Positions 1-6,032 of a DNA stretch of 7,968 nucleotides are shown here, piece after piece. The DNA is taken from contig DBFQ01000085.1 of NCBI GenBank assembly GCA_002294665.1, positions 1,839 to 9,806 of the forward strand, written 5' to 3'. Numbering within the stretch: position 1 is the stretch's first letter; each line of letters opens with the position of its first letter. The position numbers were made by a program, and so were the translations under genes. This DNA is from Candidatus Aminicenantes bacterium UBA876 (GTDB lineage Bacteria > Acidobacteriota > Aminicenantia > UBA2199). Under the pieces are notes generated by a model, which was not told the DNA's origin, searched no databases, and saw only the letters and a list, made by a program, of their open reading frames with translations.

Positions 1-63
1 AGTTGGGGAGTTGATGAGGGAAAAAGTTAAAAAAAGGTGACCGGTACCAGGTAACAGGCAGTC
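1..63 (+). repeat. Degenerate composite intergenic repeat (AGTTGGGG octads plus GGTNACN heptads), left-edge copy
   Basis: The first 13 bases (AGTTGGGGAGTTG) are identical to 5702-5714. After an A-rich stretch, positions 36-63 divide into four degenerate 7-mers, GGTGACC, GGTACCA, GGTAACA and GGCAGTC. The order (octad-like units, then A/G-rich spacer, then GGTGAC heptads) is the same as at 5702-5750, so this is read as a second copy of the same intergenic repeat type. The copy may extend left beyond the window. No coding potential is seen here. Confidence 0.6.
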
Positions 64-72
64 CCAACCGGT
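29..72 (-). terminator. Possible intrinsic terminator of the uvrA-holB-ricT operon
   Basis: Read on the minus strand just past the ricT stop, ACCGGT (67-72) can pair with ACCGGT (40-45) across a 21-nt loop, and a run of seven T follows (plus-strand A at 29-35) after a 4-nt spacer. The stem is only 6 bp, the loop is long, and the sequence overlaps the heptad repeat, so this may be coincidence. It is the only terminator-like structure between the ricT stop and the window edge. Confidence 0.3.
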
Positions 73-75
73 TTT

Positions 76-807
76 TCAGTTCCCGCCCGGTTGATTCAGG
101 GTCTGGTCCATGTCCTCTTCCTCGTTGTAGCCCACCAACTCGTCCTGGTCTTCAATCAAAACCCGCCCGCCGTGATCCTCTTCATAAGAAAGGCAGCACA
201 TGAGGCGGCCGCACTGGCCGGAAATCTTCAGCGGGTTCATGTTCAGATTCTGCCGTTTGGCCATCTGCAGGGTAATCGGCTCGATATTGTTCAGAAACGA
301 CTTGCAACACAATTGACGGCCGCAGATGCCGATGCCGCCGATCATCTTGGCCTCGTCGCGGATGCCGATCTGGCGCATCTCGATACGCATCTTCAGGCGC
401 CGGGCCAGGTCCTTGACCAGGTCACGGAAATCGATACGCCCTTCCGAAGAGAAGTAAAAGATGGCTTTGCGCTCGTTGGTGTAGAAAATCACCCGGATCA
501 GTTTAATGGGAATCTCTCGTTCATTGATCTTTTCCAGGCAGAAATCAAAGGCCCGCTTCTCTTCCTGGCGTTTGCGTTCATAACCTTCCAGATCGCGTTC
601 ATTGGCTTTGCGCAACACTTCAGGGATGCGGTCAATCTTCAAACGGTCGTTAAACGAACTGCCGAATGTCTTGATCACCCGGCCCAATTCCTCGCCGATC
701 ATGGAACGCACAACGACATAATCACCCGAAGACACTTCCGAGTCACCAATCTTGAAATGCAGGACATCCCTCGTGCTGGACACCTGAACCGTAATCAGTT
801 TAACCAA
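76..807 (-). CDS. ricT: PSP1-domain protein, RicT/YaaT family
   Basis: This 243-aa cytoplasmic protein belongs to the PSP1 family. The C-terminal core carries two cysteine clusters typical of RicT: GGIGICGRQLCC (C162, C167, C168) and ISGQCGRLMCCLSYE (C199, C204, C205), preceded by RQIGIRDEAK (146-154). In Bacillus subtilis RicT joins RicA and RicF in an iron-sulfur complex that acts with RNase Y on mRNA processing; whether that role holds here is unknown. The start is TTG at 807, with GGAG (815-818, minus strand) 7 nt upstream; no ATG is available at this N-terminus, and a GTG at codon 9 is the alternative. The gene overlaps the end of holB by 8 bp, which suggests translational coupling. The holB-ricT order matches the B. 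subtilis holB-yaaT order. The tail after residue 212 is acidic and probably disordered, and the protein is somewhat shorter than Bacillus YaaT. Confidence 0.93.
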   Translation of the reverse strand: MVKLITVQVSSTRDVLHFKIGDSEVSSGDYVVVRSMIGEELGRVIKTFGSSFNDRLKIDRIPEVLRKANERDLEGYERKRQEEKRAFDFCLEKINEREIPIKLIRVIFYTNERKAIFYFSSEGRIDFRDLVKDLARRLKMRIEMRQIGIRDEAKMIGGIGICGRQLCCKSFLNNIEPITLQMAKRQNLNMNPLKISGQCGRLMCCLSYEEDHGGRVLIEDQDELVGYNEEEDMDQTLNQPGGN

Positions 808-1804
808 CTCCGGTCTCCGGATCGCTGAAAGATCGGATAAACTCCTGTGTCAGCACTTTTGCATTCAGGTTGCGTTGGACATCACGCAAAAGGGTTTCCA
901 TGCGGCGGATCAGGAAAAGCAACTTCTCTTCCCCGCTATATTGAGACAATACCATCAGTTCCTCTCTGAAATCGATGTTGAAAAGCAGTGATGCGTCACC
1001 GCCTGCTTTCAGCACCATTATATCCCGTAAAAATTGAGAAATCAAATTCACCAGTTCGCGGAAATAGGTGATGAAGGCGTCACGGCGGCGATTGAGCTCG
1101 TTCAACTTCACCAACACTTCGCCTTCGCCGTCATGGCGCAGCAATCGCCCCAATACATCCAGAACCGCTCCTCTGGCTGCCAGCAATTCATCATAGTTCC
1201 CGTGAATCAGGTCCAGCCGCTGGGATTGCGAGAGCCGCGACAACAGCGCCGCTTTTTCCTCTTGCATGCCCTGACCCAGCAGGTATTTACGGATTTCTTC
1301 CGGGGCCGGGGGAGCGAATCGAAGCACCTGGCAGCGTGACTGGATGGTGGGAAGAATTCCCGCGAGACTGGGCGTCAACAGTATGAAAATCGTCGTTTCT
1401 GAAGGCTCCTCCAGGGCTTTCAGGAAAGCGTTGGCCGAACTTTCCGAAAGCATCTGGGCGGATTCCAGGATATAGACCTTACGGTCGCCCTTCAGGGGGC
1501 GCCGCAACTGATCTTCGACAATGAAATCCACCTGCTCTTTTTTGTATTGCTGACCATCTGGACGCAACAGGCGCACATCGGGAAACATTTCACGATCGAT
1601 ATCCAGACAGTGGGCGCATTCGCCACAAAAGTCATGCTCCATTTTCAGGCAATTCAGGGCTTTGGCCAGCCCCAGCGCGAAGCCTTTCAAATTGACCGAG
1701 CCGGCACCACTGAACAACATGGCCGGAGGTATGGTGCGATTGCGCAGGTAACTGGTCAGCACACGCTTGATGCGACGATTTCCGAAAAGTTCTGCAAATG
1801 GCAT
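800..1804 (-). CDS. holB: DNA polymerase III subunit delta' (clamp loader)
   Basis: This 334-aa protein is the delta' subunit of the replicative clamp loader, which helps load the sliding clamp on primed DNA. Visible landmarks are the N-terminal AAA+ fold with a degenerate P-loop (GAGSVNLKG, 33-41), the zinc module C52, C60, C63, C66 (spacing close to E. coli delta'), the helix ANAFLKALEEPSE (124-136), and the SRC motif (156-158) within TIQSRCQVLRF. The SRC motif supplies the arginine finger to neighbouring subunits, and a poor Walker A is normal because delta' is not an active ATPase. The C-terminal third is helical and weakly conserved. The start is ATG at 1804 with GAGAGG (1811-1816, minus strand) 6 nt upstream. 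That ribosome binding site overlaps the uvrA stop codon, which ties the two genes into one operon. A DnaX-type ATPase is unlikely given the length and degenerate P-loop. Confidence 0.93.
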   Translation of the reverse strand: MPFAELFGNRRIKRVLTSYLRNRTIPPAMLFSGAGSVNLKGFALGLAKALNCLKMEHDFCGECAHCLDIDREMFPDVRLLRPDGQQYKKEQVDFIVEDQLRRPLKGDRKVYILESAQMLSESSANAFLKALEEPSETTIFILLTPSLAGILPTIQSRCQVLRFAPPAPEEIRKYLLGQGMQEEKAALLSRLSQSQRLDLIHGNYDELLAARGAVLDVLGRLLRHDGEGEVLVKLNELNRRRDAFITYFRELVNLISQFLRDIMVLKAGGDASLLFNIDFREELMVLSQYSGEEKLLFLIRRMETLLRDVQRNLNAKVLTQEFIRSFSDPETGVG

Positions 1805-1814
1805 TTACGGCCTC

Positions 1815-4289
1815 TCAAGAATGCGATATGTCTTTCAACCACCTGGCCGTCACTGAATCACGGCAACCGGCCAAACCGGACAACGGCCCCTGGTAAAGCA
1901 CATGCCCCCCGTTCCGGCCGCCTCCCGGCCCAAGATCCACCACCCAATCCGCGGCCCGGATCACCTGAGCGTTGTGCTCGATCACGACTACGCTGCCCCC
2001 TTTCTCCACCAGGGAATCCATAACAGCAACCAGTTTGCGGATATCGTCCGCATGCAGGCCGACCGTCGGCTCATCCAGCACAAACAGCGTGGGCCTGGTT
2101 GATTTCTTCCCCAGCTCGCGACTGAGTTTAATGCGTTGTGACTCCCCGCCGGACAGCGTGGTTGACGGCTGGCCCAGGCGCAAATACCCCAGGCCGATAT
2201 CCTGAAGCACGCGCAGGCGGAAAACGATCTGCGGCACCGCGGCAAAAAACGTTACCGCCGCATCCACGGTCATATCCAGCACCTGATCAATGGATCGTCC
2301 CTTGTAACGTACCTTGCGGGTTTCCGTATTGAATCGCGTACCGTTGCAGACCGGACAGGTCACATCCAGTCGCGGAAGAAAACCCATCTCCAGGCGATGC
2401 AATCCGAGCCCGGCGCAGGCCTCGCAACGGCCGCCCCTGTTGTTGAAACTGAAGCGACCCGGAGCATATCCACGAATCCGGGCGTCCATTGTCCCGGCAA
2501 ACAAACAGCGGATCTCTTGCATGAGCCCCACATATGTGGCCGGACAAGAACGGGCATTCTTGCCGATGGCTCCCTGGTCAACGGCCAGAACCCGGCGCAG
2601 TGACTCCGGAACCTCGATATCTGTGATCGAAACTCCGGGCGGCAACGCCATATCGGCGTTTATGCTTTGCTGAACCAGCGGCACCAGTGCGTCCATGATC
2701 AACGAACTCTTGCCTGAACCGGATACACCGGTAATCACGGTCAAGGCACCGCAGGGGATCTCGATGTCCACGTTTTTCACATTATGAACCGTTAAGCCGC
2801 CCAGCCGCAAAAATTCCTTTGGCTTGGTTGACGGTTTGCGCAATGGTTCCCGGCAACACTTTCTGCGCAGATAATCAGCCGTCAATGAGTTTTCAGCGTG
2901 CAGAAACCCCCGGATGTCATCATTATAAACCACCCGGCCGCCGGCTTCACCGGAGCCGGGTCCCAGGTCCACCACCCAGTCGCAGGCGGTGATCGTATAT
3001 GGATCGTGTTCCACAACCACCACCGTATTGCCCGCGTCCCGCAGGTCACGCAACACGGAAATCAGGTTCTCCACTTCGGACATATGCATACCGATGGATG
3101 GCTCGTCCAACACGTAGATCACCCCGGACAACTGGAACCCGATCTGGGAAACCAGACGCGTGCGTTGCAACTCCCCTCCTGAAAGCGTGTGAATGCGGCG
3201 GTTCAGGTCCAGATACTCCAGGCGCAGGCGCAGGAACGCATCCAATCGTTGCCGTATCTGTGGAATCAGCGGAGACAGCAACGGTTCTTCTTCGGGATCG
3301 GGGTGGATACCCGCAAACAGGTCATACAGGTCACGGATTTCCATCGCGCCGAGCGCATGAATGTCCAACCCCCGGAAGCGGAACGCCAATGCGCCCGGTC
3401 CATAACCGCTCCCCCCGCATGCATCGCAAACCTTCCCGGATTCATCCTCTCCCGTCCCCCGGCAAGCCGGGCACGCCCCCAGCGGGGAATTGAGCGAAAA
3501 CGTGGCGGGCTGAGGCTCACTCAACGCCAGGCGGCAATCGGGACAGTAAAGGCGACGGGAAAAAAGTGTTTCCTCTCTCCCGCAACGAACAAGCAGCTCT
3601 CCCTTGCCCTCTTCCATGGCCAGTTCCAGACTTTCCTCCAGGGCATGGAGGGGCGTGTCTGACGGCTCAATCGCGTCGATCAGTACGGCGATATCGTGAC
3701 GTTTATTGCGATCCAGGGGTAGCGGAGCGTCCAGCGTCATCCATTCAGCATCGACCAGCGCTTTTAAAAACCCCCGCTTACGATAGGTTTCGAACAATTC
3801 CTGGTAACTGCCCTTGCGGTTGCGTACCACCGGGGCTAGGATATGAATCAAGCGCTCACCATGGCGGGTGACCAGCAATCCGGCGAGGTCCGGAACATTC
3901 AGCGACTGGATGGGCTTTTTGCATTGGGGACAATGGGGTTTGCCCACCCGCGCATAGATCAGGCGCAGGAAAGGGCTGATCTCGGATATGGTCCCCACCG
4001 TTGAGTTGTAAAAATAGCTGGAGTGTTTCTGATCGATGGAAATGGTGGGTGAGATACCACGCACGGAACGGACGGCCGGTTTCTCCAGCGACTTGATGAA
4101 CTGGCGGGCGAATACAGACAAGGATTCCAGGTATCGGCGCTGGCCTTCCTGAAAAAGCGTGTCATACGCAAGGCTGGATTTCCCCGAACCGGACACGCCG
4201 GTGATTACCACCAAGCGGTTCTTGGGGATGTTCAGTGAAACCTCCCGCAGGTTGTGCGTGGAGGCGGCTACGATTTCGATCTGCCGCAT
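1815..4289 (-). CDS. uvrA: UvrA-type excinuclease ABC ATPase, compact form lacking the insertion domain
   Basis: This is an 824-aa tandem ABC ATPase of nucleotide excision repair; typical UvrA is about 940 aa. Seen in order are Walker A GVSGSGKSS (31-39); a UvrB-binding domain (about 116-245, with HILAPVVRNRKGSYQELFE and PLDRNKRHDI); zinc module I (C249, C252, C273, C276); CDAC (288-291); signature LSGGELQR (369-376); Walker B VLDEPSIGMH (393-402); second Walker A (521-529); zinc module II for damage recognition (C622, C625, C645, C648); LSGGESQRIKL (712-722); and VLDEPTVGLH (737-746). Only seven residues separate zinc module I from CDAC, against about 110-120 in E. coli UvrA, so the insertion domain is absent. 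The start at 4289 gives the family-like MRQIEIVAASTHNL. ATG 4307, behind a G-run, would add six residues, and longer readings would run into the divergent gene's promoter. It leads the operon with holB and ricT. It may be the only UvrA or a paralogue; the window cannot tell. Confidence 0.9.
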   Translation of the reverse strand: MRQIEIVAASTHNLREVSLNIPKNRLVVITGVSGSGKSSLAYDTLFQEGQRRYLESLSVFARQFIKSLEKPAVRSVRGISPTISIDQKHSSYFYNSTVGTISEISPFLRLIYARVGKPHCPQCKKPIQSLNVPDLAGLLVTRHGERLIHILAPVVRNRKGSYQELFETYRKRGFLKALVDAEWMTLDAPLPLDRNKRHDIAVLIDAIEPSDTPLHALEESLELAMEEGKGELLVRCGREETLFSRRLYCPDCRLALSEPQPATFSLNSPLGACPACRGTGEDESGKVCDACGGSGYGPGALAFRFRGLDIHALGAMEIRDLYDLFAGIHPDPEEEPLLSPLIPQIRQRLDAFLRLRLEYLDLNRRIHTLSGGELQRTRLVSQIGFQLSGVIYVLDEPSIGMHMSEVENLISVLRDLRDAGNTVVVVEHDPYTITACDWVVDLGPGSGEAGGRVVYNDDIRGFLHAENSLTADYLRRKCCREPLRKPSTKPKEFLRLGGLTVHNVKNVDIEIPCGALTVITGVSGSGKSSLIMDALVPLVQQSINADMALPPGVSITDIEVPESLRRVLAVDQGAIGKNARSCPATYVGLMQEIRCLFAGTMDARIRGYAPGRFSFNNRGGRCEACAGLGLHRLEMGFLPRLDVTCPVCNGTRFNTETRKVRYKGRSIDQVLDMTVDAAVTFFAAVPQIVFRLRVLQDIGLGYLRLGQPSTTLSGGESQRIKLSRELGKKSTRPTLFVLDEPTVGLHADDIRKLVAVMDSLVEKGGSVVVIEHNAQVIRAADWVVDLGPGGGRNGGHVLYQGPLSGLAGCRDSVTARWLKDISHS

Positions 4290-4310
4290 TGGAGGCCAGT
4301 TTAGCATACC

Positions 4311-4339
4311 CCCCCGACTAAATCCAGACTCGCCGGGGG
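4311..4339 (-). promoter_or_regulatory. GC-rich inverted repeat in the uvrA leader
   Basis: CCCCCG (4311-4316) and CGGGGG (4334-4339) form a perfect 6-bp inverted repeat with a 17-nt loop; on the uvrA-strand RNA a G-U pair can extend it. Its G-run lies just upstream of ATG 4307 and its other arm abuts the -35 box of the divergent gene. It could be a leader hairpin or a protein site between the two promoters. No function is established, and I see no convincing promoter for uvrA itself. Confidence 0.3.
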
Positions 4340-4367
4340 TTGAATTCTTTTCCAAACCATGTAAAAT
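4340..4367 (+). promoter_or_regulatory. Sigma70-type promoter for the secreted TPR gene
   Basis: TTGAAT (4340-4345) and TAAAAT (4362-4367) are separated by 16 bp and each differs little from the TTGACA/TATAAT consensus. Transcription would start near 4374, giving a leader of about 40 nt that contains the ribosome binding site at 4403-4407. Confidence 0.6.
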
Positions 4368-4402
4368 ACCAGCATACACCACGACCATTTTGATTGGTTG
4401 AG

Positions 4403-4407
4403 AGGAG
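4403..4407 (+). promoter_or_regulatory. Ribosome binding site that fixes the TPR gene start
   Basis: AGGAG lies 6 nt before ATG 4414. An in-frame TTG at 4408 directly abuts the motif with no spacing, so it is an unlikely start; ATG 4414 also gives a clean MKKL signal-peptide N-terminus. Confidence 0.8.
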
Positions 4408-4413
4408 TTGTAT

Positions 4414-5619
4414 ATGAAAAAACTGATTGTTATCGCCGGCCTGATGATCTCCCTGGCATTTTGCGCTCCGCTGGCATCCCAGGATGATTCCGATATCGGT
4501 TTCACCCAGGATTACATCACCGCAATGACCAAAAAGCCGGGATCCGAACGCATACAGGCGTTCGAAGCCTACGTTAAAAAGTACTCCGACACCACACAGA
4601 AATTCACCCGCCTGGCCTATTACTGGATTGCGATGGACAGTTTCCAGATGCAGGATTATGCCAAAGCGGTCGAGATAGGCAAAAAGTGCCTGGGGTTCAG
4701 CGGCTACGACAAGGGCGAAGAAGCCCGCCTCAACCTCATGCTGGGAAACAGCTACGGCGTCAAGAAAGCCTCGGTGTACGATAAGGACCTGGCCCTGAAA
4801 CACACCAACGCAGCCATATCCATTGCCTCTTCCAACCAGGGTCTGGGCGATGTGCTTTCCGCCGCGAAGGACCTCAAATCCAAGTTAACCACTCCTCCCC
4901 CGCCTTCCGAGACTCCTGAACAGAAAATGAAACGCCTTGTGCTTCAGGATGAAGATTTCAGCGCCGCCATAGAAGCGTACAACGGCATGAGCGGTTCCGA
5001 CAAAGGCAATGTCGACATCCGCCGCCTCTACGGTACGGCCCTGATGCGCTCGGGACGGCACCAGGAAGCGGTCAACGTGTTCAAGGAGATGCTGGCCGAA
5101 ACCCCTTCCGCCACTGTCGCCTATCGCCTGGGCCAGGCCTACGCGGAAATGTCCACCAAAAGCCGCAACGCTTTTGATCCTTCCGTGCGCTATCTGATTG
5201 AAGCCGCACTTCGCTTTGACGCCGAAGACAACGACGCCAACGAGAAAATCGCCATGGCCAAAGCCGAACACCAGCTCTTCAGCAAATACAATTACTTCCG
5301 CAAACTCGACCAGTACAACGCCAAGATCCAGAGGCAACAAGCCTCGGCTTCCCGCAACGAAGAAGAGATCATGCGCTTGAAACGCGAAGAGTTCAAACAG
5401 AAACGCCATATCCGCCAGAATTACACTTCCATTGATCTGGCGCCGCCCCAATACGAACTGGACAAGCTGGCGGATATCCAGAAAAAACTCAGAATGGCCC
5501 AATCCGGCGGCACTTCCGATACGGCTGCGGAAATGGAAGCCTTGAAACAGGAAGAGAACCGCATCAAGGCTGAATTCCGCAAACTCGTATCCGATGTAAA
5601 ATCCGAGTTGGAACTTTAA
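4414..5619 (+). CDS. Secreted TPR / coiled-coil protein of unknown function
   Basis: This is a 401-aa exported protein that I cannot assign to a named family. Residues 1-22 form a signal peptide (MKKL, then a hydrophobic stretch to about A21/S22); a cysteine at 17 lies in LAFC, a poor lipobox, so lipoprotein status is doubtful. An N-terminal helical region (about 30-158) reads like irregular TPRs, for example YYWIAMDSFQMQDYAKAVEIG. A proline linker (PPPP, 161-164) follows, then a more typical TPR pair (about 201-246, with LYGTALMRSGRHQEAVNVFK and YRLGQAYAEM). From about 300 to the end the protein is charged and helical with likely coiled coils, and no transmembrane segment is seen after the signal. 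It probably acts outside the cytoplasmic membrane as a scaffold for protein partners, which is inference from the fold type. It is transcribed alone: own promoter, own terminator, and divergent from uvrA. Confidence 0.85.
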   Translation: MKKLIVIAGLMISLAFCAPLASQDDSDIGFTQDYITAMTKKPGSERIQAFEAYVKKYSDTTQKFTRLAYYWIAMDSFQMQDYAKAVEIGKKCLGFSGYDKGEEARLNLMLGNSYGVKKASVYDKDLALKHTNAAISIASSNQGLGDVLSAAKDLKSKLTTPPPPSETPEQKMKRLVLQDEDFSAAIEAYNGMSGSDKGNVDIRRLYGTALMRSGRHQEAVNVFKEMLAETPSATVAYRLGQAYAEMSTKSRNAFDPSVRYLIEAALRFDAEDNDANEKIAMAKAEHQLFSKYNYFRKLDQYNAKIQRQQASASRNEEEIMRLKREEFKQKRHIRQNYTSIDLAPPQYELDKLADIQKKLRMAQSGGTSDTAAEMEALKQEENRIKAEFRKLVSDVKSELEL

Positions 5620-5642
5620 GCCGCATCTTATCCACCACCATA

Positions 5643-5673
5643 ACGGGGCAACGGATGTTGCCCCGTTTTTTTT
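5643..5673 (+). terminator. Intrinsic terminator after the TPR gene
   Basis: A perfect 10-bp stem, ACGGGGCAAC (5643-5652) with GTTGCCCCGT (5657-5666), has a GGAT loop and runs directly into eight T (5666-5673). It starts 24 nt after the TPR gene stop codon and should end that transcript efficiently. Confidence 0.95.
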
Positions 5674-5701
5674 GCTTTCAACTCACTTTCAGGTTTATCA
5701 A

Positions 5702-5750
5702 AGTTGGGGAGTTGGGAAGTTACGAAGAAGGTGACAGGCGTAGGGGGACC
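5702..5750 (+). repeat. Composite intergenic repeat, second copy
   Basis: Three octads AGTTGGGG, AGTTGGGA, AGTTACGA (5702-5725) are followed by AAGAA and then heptads GGTGACA, GGCGTAG, GGGGACC (5730-5750). The first 13 bases are identical to 1-13 and the GGTGAC start is shared with 36-41. A related block lies in inverted orientation at 5913-5980. Short minus-strand reading frames across this area are low-complexity and not believed to be genes. Confidence 0.65.
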
Positions 5751-5809
5751 CCATTCGGGCTCAATCGCCCCCGACCGCTTGCCATTCGTCCCTTGCCCGT
5801 TTCCCCTTT

Positions 5810-5873
5810 TTTCCAGTGATGGAAATCCCAAGCGCTAGTGATGGCGCGGCAGGGAGTTCGAGTGATGAGGAAC
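5810..5873 (+). other. Three consecutive mini-hairpins with a shared GTGA loop
   Basis: The string AGTGATG occurs three times, with loops starting at 5816, 5838 and 5862 (spacing 22 and 24 nt). Each GTGA is enclosed by a different stem. Hairpin one is TTTCCA/TGGAAA (5810-5825), perfect. Hairpin two is GCGCTA/TGGCGC (5832-5847), all paired with one G-U. Hairpin three is GTTC/GAAC (5856-5873), with an inner A-T pair and an imperfect middle. As plus-strand RNA, GUGA is a GNRA-type tetraloop. Stems differing around a constant loop suggest selection on structure, in RNA or in folded single-stranded DNA. No promoter for this segment was identified. Confidence 0.45.
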
Positions 5874-5912
5874 CTTCCGGCCCGGTGAACAAAAAGCCAT
5901 GAACCGTTCCTC

Positions 5913-5980
5913 CTGCCACCTGTCTCCTTCTCACTTTTCACTTTTCACTTCCCACTTCCCACTTTTCACTTCCCACTTAC
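5913..5980 (-). repeat. Inverted copy of the composite repeat with a 7-unit tandem heptamer
   Basis: Positions 5932-5980 are seven tandem 7-mers on the plus strand: CACTTTT twice, CACTTCC twice, CACTTTT, CACTTCC, CACTTAC. Read on the minus strand these are AAAAGTG/GGAAGTG units followed by AGAAGGAGACAGGTGGCAGG (5912-5931), resembling GAAGAAGGTGACAGG at 5724-5738. The block is thus an inverted relative of the one at 5702-5750. Unit number in such arrays commonly varies between strains. Confidence 0.75.
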
Positions 5981-6018
5981 TCAGGAAAAGGGCATGTGGC
6001 GCACTGTGGAAATGGTTG

Positions 6019-6027
6019 TGTTATAAT
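6019..6027 (+). promoter_or_regulatory. Extended -10 promoter of the PHP gene
   Basis: TGTTATAAT matches the extended -10 consensus TGnTATAAT exactly. No recognisable -35 box lies 16-18 bp upstream, which is usual for extended -10 promoters. The predicted transcription start is about 6033-6034, at or next to the ATG of the PHP gene. Confidence 0.65.
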
Positions 6028-6032
6028 CGCAT

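Noticed and set aside
33..41. Degenerate Walker A in HolB read as loss of function (codons 33-41 of the gene at 800-1804)
   Set aside because: Delta' subunits are normally not active ATPases and often lack a canonical P-loop; the zinc module and SRC motif are intact. The start and end given here are residue numbers.
91..828. Long plus-strand open frame opposite ricT
   Set aside because: It is antisense to a clearly recognised PSP1 protein, has no family resemblance and no ribosome binding site; it is a codon-bias shadow.
4290..4505. Upstream extension of the uvrA frame to 4505 (72 extra residues)
   Set aside because: It would run through the divergent gene's promoter and signal peptide, and the extra residues do not resemble UvrA; the conserved family N-terminus begins at 4289.
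4318..4803. 161-aa minus-strand open frame opposite the TPR gene start
   Set aside because: It is antisense to a gene with promoter, ribosome binding site and signal peptide; its composition looks like a reverse-strand shadow.
5628..5941. Two short minus-strand open frames in the 5.6-5.9 kb gap
   Set aside because: They run through the terminator, the simple repeats and the hairpins, have no ribosome binding site and are low-complexity.
5932..5980. CRISPR-like array
   Set aside because: The units are 7 bp and directly adjacent, with no spacers and no cas genes; it is a simple tandem repeat.
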